Shown: positions 24,801 through 36,800 of the stretch, piece by piece
How positions within the stretch are numbered: position 1 is the stretch's first letter
Layout of the letters: every line of letters begins with the position of its first letter
From: Cyrtodaria siliqua
Lineage: Eukaryota > Mollusca > Bivalvia > Adapedonta > Hiatellidae
Direction of reading: 5' to 3'
Length of the DNA: 64,000 nt
Assembly (NCBI GenBank): GCA_037043455.1
Contig: JAWPHD010000238.1
Span: forward strand, 434,001-498,000
Translations under genes and position numbers: made by a program
Notes under the pieces: model-generated
Told to the model about the DNA's origin: nothing
Seen by the model: the letters and a program-made list of their open reading frames with translations, nothing else
The model's database searches: none

Positions 24801-27800
24801 GAATTTTTTATTATTTTTTTTATTATCTCTACTGGCCAACTTGGAAAACCAGCCAGATCGGACCAGTAATGACGGAGTTATTGCTCTTGATATAGTTAAA
24901 AATGCTATATTTTGCCTCTTTAAGACGATAGTCACTCGCTTCATTGATGTCATAAGAGCCATATTAGCCAGTAGAGCGTCCACAGGCCCTCTTGGGCCTC
25001 TTGTTTAACCTTAACAGAGATGATACAGACTTTGTGTCAAGTATTAGAGTGTAATATTACCGTCAAATTTGCATTTAATCACCCAATGTACCCAGGCATT
25101 AATTGAAACAACTGAGTATAAATGGAGGCTTCATTAAAAAGGTATACTTTTTAACTCTTGTGTTTACAATACAAATAATACCTGTGCTATAAATAAACCT
25201 TTTGGATCTGCACGCTACCTGTTCAGTGTTGTATGCTTAGTGTCAATGCAACATAAAGGGGAAACAGCTTAATTAATGCACTGCCGTATTGAAAATATTT
25301 ATTCGGCATAGTGTGTAAAGTTCAGTTTTATTCAGTTGATTTGATATTGTAATGCTTAAGTTGCAACGCTTCCAAATACTACAGCGATTGTTTCATTTTA
25401 CCTTTTCACAATCACTCTGCCTTCAATGGGACACGCAGTAATCTTGTAGCTATCAAGCAATAAAATTAGCACCTCAATCCAGTATTGGGATGTCTTTAAA
25501 ACTGCTTGTATATAATTAAATAATAAAAAGTTTTAATTTTAAGATTTCAAAATTTCTTTGTTATTACATTATTGGTGCAATGTAATCAATAATTAGTAAT
25601 ATGCAAAAACATTTTGCTTTTAACTATTCCAATAATTGTTAATAATGATTTGCAGAATTAGGTATACAAACTAATGGGATGCTGCGAGTCTGAAAGAAAT
25701 CAAGATTGCCGACTGTCCCTTTAAAACCGGAGTTTTTTTTTTTTTTATAAATAACACCTAAATCTTCATTTAAAACACAACTAAATAAGCTTCGTCTACA
25801 TACCAAACTAGAAATATGTTTGTCCACTGTCTCGTGACGGAAATACTTGGTGCCATATGCTGGATGTCCAAATGACGACGTGGTGTGGAGGAGTGGATCA
25901 TACTTGTGCTCTCGAATTGTGAACGGTACAAAACTGAGGAAAAACATGACAACATCAATATGGGGAAGTGCATGTCATTGTGTAACAATGGAAGTCACAA
26001 ATACAAAGCACTTATTCTGCATTCCACATTCAGAGCAGCGTTTACAGCCTTCACAATATACAACAGTGAGAACATAAAGAAACGTGATGAGATAAAAGAA
26101 AACAACAGTTAAACAAAATTGCAGAAAAGTTTTCTGAAAGTTGATTCCTACGTTTAATGCTTACAAAATAATTTTTTTATCAGGCGGACACGCTTACAAA
26201 AGTGTGTCTGTCTGATAAAAATAATTTTTCTCACACAAATCAAAACTGCTTTAATATAGTATTTGTATGTGAACTTTGCCACTACTGTACTTGTGTTGTT
26301 TGTTCCCATGCAATGTCTATTGTAACTGCATGGAAATTTTTAAGATACAAATCTCATACTAAACATTGTTTAAAAAATTGAAATCTAAAGCGTCCATCAA
26401 ACAAATACAATTTGCTAATTGATGACAAGCCTGCATTCAAGAATCATCTATTGCATTCTTAAGACGTGGTTTAGTTTATTCCTGAATGGCAGTCATTATA
26501 AACAACCCAATAAAAGTGACTAGAGTGAGGTGCGACACATATTGGTTTGCAACTGACATGTTATCATTGAATCGTGTCACCCATTCTTCCGCCTTCATCT
26601 TCTCTCTAGCCTGCTCCAGGGATGTGAACGATGTAGCCACACGTAATGACGGATCGAAGGACTTGTAACGCTGCTTCTGCACCTCGGATGGATCTCGGAA
26701 TGGACCCTGAATAGGAAATACGTAATCACCATTAATGAAGGATTACAATGGACTATTGGTCAGCCATCTTTAACCAAAAAAAGGTTAAAAAATGGATTTT
26801 GTCAGTGGTTTTAGCTCTAGTGGCCGAAGGCCAGCAGAGCTTATGGGATGACGCGTTGTCCATCCGTCCGTTAAATTTTGCTTTGTGAACACTCTAGGGC
26901 CTTCATTATTAATGGAATCTTTATGAATCTTTGCCAGTGTCTTTATATCAATGAAAGCTCGGATAAGTTAGAAAACCAGCCAGATCAGATTAATTTCACC
27001 GGAGTTATGGCCCTTTTTTTGCTGAAAAATGCCATATTAAGCCTTGTGATACAGACTTAAAAAATCTTCTTCTGAAATAACAAGAGCCAACGGTTTAATA
27101 TTTTGTATTTACACTCAGCTTATGGTCCTCTACCAAGTTTGTTCAAATGGTGACCCTGTGGTCAAATTTGGCCCCGCCCCTGGGTCACGTGAAAATCGAT
27201 TTGTTTTAAAGCCAGCCAAACATCCCTCCCCCATATCTTTGTAATTGAAGACAGTTTATATAAACTGGTTTGATATTGCCATATTTAACACACAATCTTT
27301 CTATCCCGCCCCACCTCACCCCACCCCACCGTGGACACCATATAGCTAGTAGAGCGATACAGGCCCTCTTGTTTTTAACCAAATGCATATTTTAGGCATG
27401 AGCAATGTCAACCATATAGTACATGAGAGTAATTTAACACTGTTGATTTGAACATAATAATCAGAAAGAATTGAATTGAATTGGATTTTATAGTCGCACC
27501 AACAGCTAAGGTCATATGGCGACTTTCCAGCTTCCACTGGTGAAGGAAGACCCCAGGTGCCCCTCCGGGCAATTTTCGTACACGGGCGGGCACCTAGGTA
27601 GAACCACCGACGTTCCGCAAGCCAGCTGGATAACTTCCTCACATAAAGATTCCTAGGCTCCTGAGGGATCGAACCTACAGCGGTGAGGGGCAAGTGATTG
27701 CAAATCAGAGACTCTAACCACTCGGCCACGGACGCCCCCTAATCAGAAAGAATACATGTACCTATATAGCAGACATGTACCCTTTATATCCAATAAGTTT

Positions 27801-30800
27801 GGTAAAATTTAACTCAAAGTTGTTTTGTGTTTTACATGAAATGAATTGGTCCATAGAATAGTCCATTTATCCATCTAGACCACTCAAGATATCATTTCTT
27901 GACCATACGCCATCAATTTTTTAAATATATATATTTTTTTAAGATGGTCGACCAATAGTCCTTAAGTTGCTTGGAAATTGATTACCAGTCTTTCTGCAGT
28001 AGGTTAGTAGGCATATAGTGTTTAATCAGAGATAAATTGACTGGAATAACAGCTTCAGTTGGTTACATTAATTTAAAAGATCTTTTTTTTTGTCATGCAT
28101 AAAATGTGTAGAATAGTGTCAAAGTCGAGCAATTGACTCGGTATTTCCTCCCTTACCTGTGGTTTGTTAGCTATAGGTGGCAGCTGCTGTGGTTTTGGCA
28201 GCTCATGGTCATAACTCTTCCATGCGGGGTCATAAGGGTTGTCTGTTACCCTTTGCTTCTTGTGGGGCAAGGGCTTCACACTGGCCAGGGCATACTCCAT
28301 CTCACTAGGGTATCTGGTGGAGCGAGGAACACACTCTTATCATTACTGAGTAATTTATACAAATTGGTCATTTTAATTCACGTGAATTAATTATATGAAT
28401 CAAACGTATGATGTAATCAATAAAATCATGCCCCATCAAGCAAGCAAATGGAGTCCATAGTTTGTTTTAATATTACAATATAGATATTTTTTAAATCCTT
28501 CCCTATTTACACAGTAAAGTCATTCCATTAACAAGTTTTGAAAACATTGTTATATGGAGTTAATGAATAGCATGCAGAGTTCAAAACATTTTAGAGACAT
28601 ACATTAAGTGTAGGAATAGGGATGGGAGCTGGGCCAATCCACATTAATCTGAGAGGGTAGGCCAGAGCGTGTTGTGCCCCATGTGTACACGTGGACTGAT
28701 CCAGTAGTAATATTTTCAGGTCAAGAATAATGTGTACTATTCTTACCGTTGAAAGATGATTAAACACCCCCAGTATGACATGTGGTTTAAACACCCCCAA
28801 TATGACATGTGGTTTAAACACCCCCAGTATGACATGTGGATTAAACACCCCCAGTATGACATGTGGTTTAAACACCACCAGTATGACATGTGGTTTAAAC
28901 ACCCCCAGTATGACATGTGGATTAAGCACCCCCAGTATGACATGTGGCTTAAACACTCCCGTATGACATGTGGTTTAAACACCCCCAGTATGACATGTGG
29001 TTTAAACACCCCCAGTATGACATGTGGATTAAACACCCTTAGTATGACATGTGGTTTAAACACCCCCAGTATGACATGTGGTTTAAACACCCCCAGTATG
29101 ACATGTGGATTAAACACCCCCAGTATGATATGTACCCCCAGTATGACATTTGGATTAAACACCCCCCAGTATGACATGTGGATTAAACACCCTAAGTAGG
29201 ACATGTGGATTAAACTACCCCAGTATGACATGTGGTTTAAACACCCCCAGTATGACACATGGTTTAAACACCCCCAGTATGACATGTGGATTAAACACCC
29301 CCCAGTATGACATGTGGTTTAAACACCCCCAGTATGACATGTGGTTTAAACACCCCCAGTATGACATGTGGTTTAAACACCTCCAGTATGACATGTGGAT
29401 TAAACACCCCCAGTATGATGTGGATTAAACACCCCCAGTATGACATGTGGATTAAACACCCCCAGTATGATGTGTATTAAACACCCCCAGTATGACATGT
29501 GGATTAAACACCCCCAGTATGACATATGTAATAAACACCAATAGTATGACATGTGGATTAAACACCCCCAGTATGACATGTGTATTAATTGGAAGTACAG
29601 GTAGTGATTTAAGGTGAGTTATATGTAGGACTACTTACGGTTGAAAGGGTGAGTTAAACACCCCGGGTATGACGTGAGTACTGATCAGGTAGTGATACTT
29701 TCTGGCCAGTTTCTCCTGGACATCCCTGTCCTTGGCCTCTCTCTGGCGGCGTCTGTTCTGCTCCTGTTGCTCTGCATACTCATCTAGCTCATTTCTGTTC
29801 AGGAAGAGTAACATGATATCAGTAAAAATTGTTGACTAACATTATAGGTCATTTTAAGATTATTTGTGATTGTACCGAAGTAGTCATTCCTGTAAGCTTC
29901 ATATCAGATCAACCAAAATAAGCGAATGAATGGTCTGTGAACTGAGACGATGATTTCTCAACTTGCAAGCCACTAGACCTTGCTTCTGTAACGTTAGAGC
30001 AACATTATGTTTATTTCAACCTTAACGGAGATGATATCAACTTTGTGTCAAGTATATTAGTGTATAATATTACCTTCAAATTTGCATTATATCATGGATA
30101 TACCCAGGTATTAATTGAAACCAACTAATTAGAAATGTATGCTTTGTTAAAAAGATATGCTAACTTTTTAACTATTGTGCTTACATAACAATACCTGTGC
30201 TATAAATAAACCATTTGGATCGGCACACTGCCTGTTTTATGTTTAGCGTTAGCGCAGCATATAGGGGAAAACAGCATAATAGTAAACTGAGATATTAACA
30301 ATATTTATTCGGCATAATGTGTAAAGTTTAATTTTATTCCATGCTTTGATAGCGTAATTTTCAGTTGTTACGCTTCCAAATACTTCGTTTTACGTTTTAA
30401 TAAGCATACTCTGCCTTTAAGGTTCTAAAACATACAAGGTCATCCTTAAAAAATATTTGTTTGCTGTTTCCCGCCCCATGATTCCATGGGTGGGGGCGGG
30501 CGGGGAGGGAGGTAGGTGATTTTTTCCCCCCCCACAAGGGCAGTAAACATCTTAAAGAAATTAAAGGATAGCAACAAAAAAAGAAGGTTAAAGAACTGAT
30601 ATAACAAATTGTGGGTAGGTCCCTATTTCTATGTAGGGAAACAGCAAACCAACAATTTTCTATGGTCAGCTGATCTATTTGGCTTGACTTTCTAACATGA
30701 GATACCGGCAACTGGTAACATAAATCTGCAATATTTCTGAAACACTTAGAAACACAAGGGCCGATCAAGACAGCAATGTAAACAGTATACATGTACCTGA

Positions 30801-33800
30801 TAATGTCATTCTTGATAGCAAGGGCTTCAAGGTATCTCTTTCTACTGTAGTAGTTGAACACATATTTACGTACATAATATCCCCGCCATACCTTTTGTAC
30901 CTGAAACATTAAGGGAAGTTCCTCTGACATATAAAAAGATATGTTATGAAGCAAGGTTTCAAATATATCTAAGTATATATATATATATATATCTGATTTA
31001 GTTGGTTGCTACACATGATGTTTCAAAAAGGCTAATATCCTGTTGTTTTTTTATTGTTCTACAGGGCCTTTTTACCCTTCTTTGCACCAGACTGTATAAG
31101 GCCCCTTCCACACCCAAATTTCTGTTTCAATCATGCAGATGTCCACATTTTTTTAATTGACCTTGGAAATTTCATTCCCCATCTATGGATTTTTTTCCCG
31201 AATTAAGGGCAAAAGGCCCCTTCCCCGAAGCTGGTAAAAAGGCCCTGTTCTATAGCATTAAATATTACAAGCTCATACTTTTATCAAGAGTGAGTTTGTT
31301 AATATGAGTTTAATAATTATCAACTTTCATGCATATTTATCAGACAGGTTGTTTAAAACGAGGAATGTTTTTTTCTTTCTCGTCATTGCTGAACTATTTT
31401 CAGTAAATATTTTCCATGTTAACTAATGTCAATCTGTACATTCAAGCTGTTTCATGGTCATTAAATTTGGTGCTTTCTTCCTTAAATGCTATTAAAATAT
31501 TTTAACACGCTTTCTTCGGAACATGATGTCACTGAGAAGCACTTGTAGTAAATGTTAGGAAGAAATAATTGAACTCCTGATTCAGAGGGACACAGCAATC
31601 CTGAAGTATTATTATCCCCTCGATTTAATCCAGCACCATGTTCACTTTAAATGTAATTGCATAATTACAATTCAATAAAAGGTCATTAAATTTAGCATTT
31701 TCAGTTTCATCTTTCTACCAATGCAAATAATTATAATGGTTTTAATTTACATGCTAGTTGCATGAAAACCCAATAGGATGCTGCAAGTTTTTAAAAAGGA
31801 AAAAAAGAAAAATTATTGATTTGTGTCCCTTTCAAAAATACAAATAGGCAAGTCCTTATTATGAAATATTTCACAGCAATCATAAGGGTTAATGTTGTTT
31901 TATCAAGTTTGCAAACCCTATTTTTAAATCTATAAAGAATGAATGAATGCTGTTTTACAATCCTTTCACACATATTGGGTTCGAACTTGGAATAATGAGC
32001 AAAACTAGAACTATCACTGAAGGTGATGAACACCCCGCTTAAATTTTAAGTCAAATAAAGCGCCATAATTCTGTAATAAATCAATCAACAAAGGGTGATG
32101 TAGAGGGACATAAGGTCATCAGTTGTTATGTTTATATGAAGTTTGGGAACACCCCATTCAAAAGTGTTTGAGGAATTTCAAATAATGAAAATGTGTTTCG
32201 GGATGGGACGTGATGGGACGGACAATGTGATTCCTATATACAACATGACAATAATGAAGATGATTTCCGGAAATAAATATCATTTTATAGATCTATATTC
32301 ATTCAATTCAAAACCAACATGGCACGGTATTCAGTTTCCAGTTCCCATTTGGTTCCTACCCTGCAGACAGTTGGCTATTTCTAAATCAAGAAGATGAATA
32401 ATATTACAGAATTGGACAAATCTTACCTTTGTTGCTTTTAAATGGTAAGAGTTCAGTTTCATAACAAGTACAGTATTCTGAAATATAAAAATAACATAAT
32501 TCATAATAAAACCACAACATGGTAACCTCAAAATAGTTCTACAGTAGTAGTGCAGCAAGATATACCGTATTCTACCTAATTGCCGCACATGCCCCTATAA
32601 CTGTTTTGTAAGTGATCTGCCTTTGCATCATTGTAGTACAGGCCTTTGTCAAAACCGGCTTTGGTATCTGATTGGTCAAGAGCTATAATAGCTTTCTGAT
32701 GTCATCAGTTTACTTTTGTTTTGATTCGATTGGTAAGTAGTCTTTTCGAGTTTATTGCTTTGTTTTCTCTATACTTTGTTGATTTACACATATTCAAGAT
32801 ACATGCAGGGGGATTTTAGTGCCGATTCGTCTCTGTTAACGACTACGTATCCTTCAGATTCGTCCTTGCTCATATTCTTAACTGGCCATTTTTTTAGTGC
32901 GTGTTTATGCAATGGACATTTTACAACATCTTTTTTCAATATTTTGAAAAAACTAACTGCACAATGCGGTAAATATGTATGTTCAGTTTGAATGGCTATA
33001 CAGAGATCTGCTACAAGACACCGAAATATGTGGTGTTGTCTATGTTGTGACTTGAAAAATTCTTATCCATGCAACATTTTACATTTCTTTCTAGGTGCTG
33101 CCATAGAAGGCCTCAGTGGGGACATCTGCAATAACATTACTGGTGTCTTCCCATTGAGCCAGCTTTTGTGGAGATACAGTAAGAGCTTCCACCTCTTATT
33201 ATTACATCTGCATTTGAATTCCTGCAGAGGCTATTGATTTGTTCTTTTCAATTTCATTCCTATGTGGCATTTAATGTATAATAATGTTTTGTCGACATTT
33301 TATAAATACCAAGTAGTGTAGTGTGACTACTGTTACAATGCAACGGTCCCCTCCCCACACCCAACCCCATCAACGACCCCTTTTTATAATATTTTATGTT
33401 GCAACTCAATAAGCGTGTTATTACTTTGACGTATAATCTGAAAAATCGTCTTCCCAGGAAGCCTCTCCATCGTCGCTGTACTTCTGTAGCACTGTGGTTT
33501 ACATGTCTGTAAAAATAGATACAAAATATCAAACACAATTTACAAACTCTTGCCATTAAATATCATACCTTCATTACATTCTACTCTTAAAGATTAAGAT
33601 AACTCAAGTCACAAATCTACCTTAGTTACTGTAAATAAAATTATGTTGTCAATGATAAGGTATTGAAATAAAACAATATGTTATTGATCAACTATTCTCG
33701 AGAATATTCTTAGCCTAAAACTAAGTATGCAAATTTCAATCACAAATATTTCTATAAGGCCAGACTTTTTTAATTTTTAGGCTTACCGACCCGCCGACCC

Positions 33801-36800
33801 CAGTTATTGCCGAAATCAAAAAGAAAAAAAAAATACAAAATTTAAAAAAAAGAATTAAAAAAAAAAGAAAAAAAAAGAAGCTTAACTGGCTTCACTGGGA
33901 CAGCTATTTTGATTAGCCAGAATGCGCAGTTAATTTTAGACTTTAATACATGGTTATGGGTTTTCTATCCATCAGTTTGTCTTTCTGCATACAACAGTTT
34001 ATAAGACCTGACAAGGTGAAATTTTATGAAGCTTGCAACAAATAATCGAAATAAACCATAACAGATTGCCTTTTAATTGACTTGTTACCTTGAAACTAAG
34101 ATTAAAGTCATTTAATTAATACTATTATAGAATCTTTTTTCTTTTAGTCGCCTTTGTGGGTATGTTTTCATGAATTTAAAAAAAAAAGAAGTTATTCCCT
34201 CCTCCTACCCTTCATTTTTCCAGAAAAAATCGGTAAACCTAATAATAAAAAAAAACTGGCCTAAGTTTAAAGAATAAACGTTTATAACAAGAAGCGATGT
34301 ATACATATGATAAATACTTATAAATAGCAATCTTACGATTGTTTATCTTTGAACATGGAAATATGTGTGAATGAAATTTGAGTACTTGAGCTCAAGTCTA
34401 AGTATAGTTTGAAGAATGGTTGGTAAATTCCAAGCCAGGAGCATGAAGTAAAATGAGCCAACATTTATTGTTTGCGCAGTAACTAGTCTGTACAGAAGTT
34501 CCCACAGAGCAGTAAAGGATGCCGCATAACAATAGAATTATGTAAAATGTACGTTCCTTTAAGTTGGAAAGTTAGATCTAAAATCCTATGAAAGAAAACA
34601 TCTACTAGAGACCTTTTTCAGTCGCTTTCTAATTACTTACTTCATATATGATCTGACCCTGGCCCCTCGGAACCAAGCCTGCACTTTAACTGAAGCCGCA
34701 TATTCGCTTAATCGCTCGGTCTCGGCATTACTGTAAAGAAAAAACGTAGATATAGATATTCTCAGTCAACTAAGAAAGAGTTTATAAACAAACAACTTAA
34801 AAAAAACACACCTTTAATAGGCTAAAAGGATGAAATATGAAGTCTTCATTAGGGTACCTTGATCAGTGTTTACATTATGGAAAAGTAATAAACAATGGTT
34901 ATAGTATAGAATACCAACACACGATAATACTAAATATGCTAAATAGTGTAAAATATGTATTTCAATATAACAATATTTTGCGACACAGTAGCAACATATT
35001 ATATATTACTATGTACCTGTAGAAACTGAAACTTTCTTATAGTTTATAAAATTCTAAAAACATAGTATGAATGAAGACATGAATATAAAAGAATAGTAAT
35101 TCTTGCATACTGGATAAGGTTACCCACGTTTTACATGGGTGATGGAAAGCCTGATCTTACACGTGGTGGAAGATAAAAAGTTGATCTTCACCGCGGATAC
35201 CCATGAAAGATTCTTATAGTATTTCCTCTTCTAAATATTATACAAAGTCTTTTTTTTGAATAGCTCTGAACCACCTATGTTTGAAGCCAATGATTCAAAG
35301 AGGACTTCATGCAGATTATTTGATTTGATGATAGCTTCAGTTGTCTCGATTATAAACATGAACAAACATAAGGCATAGCCAGTCTTATATATGGGATATG
35401 ATGGCGCTTTTAATACTCTTTCTGTCATATCATGATGGTTTCTACTAAGTATTTGTAGCAGTGAACTTTATGCTTATCTTTGTATAGTTGTCACACTGGC
35501 AATGCTCTCCTTTATAGAGCTGCCAGCTGCACACTGGCAATGCTCATCTTTATATAGCTGCCACACTGGCAATGCTCTCCTTTATAGTGCTGCCACACTG
35601 GCAAAGCTCACCTTTATATAGCTGCCACACTGGCAATGCTCTCCTTTATAGTGCTGCCACATAGGCGATAGCTGGGCAAAGATAACTTATTCTATTAAGA
35701 AAAAACATTACACAGCTCCGTACATGGATTGGACTAGCATCAGTAATCTGTTACATATAAACAAGAGGGTATGTATTTATTTATTTATGGGTTTAACGTT
35801 GTTTTAAACACTCTTGAATCAGTCAAATCACAACGGTGTCGACTTGTACCAATGAACTCTATGCTCAACTTTATAGTGCTTCCTGACTTGAATACCATGC
35901 CGTAGACACATGACATCAGTCTTCGAATTAACCCACTAGCCCGAAGCCCGGGGCTAGTAAACTGTCATTCGGGCTAGTGATTTTTTTTTTATTTATATAG
36001 TTGGGCTAAAGGAAAATGTACGGGTTTTCAATGAGTATATAAGAATTGAGTATACAAGAATTCGGGCTAGTGACACAAAAAATTTCATTTAAAGACTTTG
36101 ACATGACTCCCCACCCACTCACATTATACCGACAGAGGGCTAGCCGAATAAATTAGACTCCTATGCAGCTTGTTATAATAATATTTTGACAGTCAAAGTT
36201 GCCTCATATACAACACGATGATGCTCGCCAAATAAGAAACATAAAACATCATCAATCCAATCGCATTATTTTAACACTCTAATACCCACTACAGGACCTT
36301 CCCCAGGAATTTTTAACGGGATAGTAGCATTTAGCGCGTGACGGGGGTGGGTGCGGGCTCCCCTGCCTGTCAATTTTTTTTCATATTTTAAAGTAAAATA
36401 TGAGTCTTGGCATACACCTGACACATATATTTTAAATATCTCTACCAGTTTGGTTAGACAGCATTTTCCTGTTTTTTTACTTAAAACCCCAAATTCTTCT
36501 ACCAAGGAGAAAATTTGAGTTTCTTGACGGTTGTAGCTAAGCAGCATGCTGAACTGAATTTACAGGTCACAGGCTCCTAACATATGCGACTGCATGGCAT
36601 GACACTGTATAAGACAGATGGATAATTTATACCTGCATAGTACAGATGTATTAAATGGTATTGAATTGAACAAAACCTAATGAAGGAATTGAAAGAAAAT
36701 GTAATCAAAATAATTAATTGATTTTTAAAATAAAAACCCACAAAAAACTGAAACTTCGTTCTCTATAATAACTTCAGCATTACCCATAAAAATATACTTT

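Noticed and set aside
24551..24983. Phe-rich and Lys-rich ORFs
   Set aside because: These are translations of a T-rich low-complexity tract inside a mobile element.
28591..29285. Long ORFs (HVILGVF and SYWGCLNHM repeats) as a novel repeat protein
   Set aside because: The unit is 27 bp, so all frames without a stop stay open. The array is intronic, and read-through from the exon meets TAA at once after the donor (CAACCGTAA).
30397..30954. 185-aa minus-strand ORF as an independent gene
   Set aside because: Only 30900-30797 is coding (the SPATA17 third IQ motif). The rest reads through intron and the duplicated repeat.
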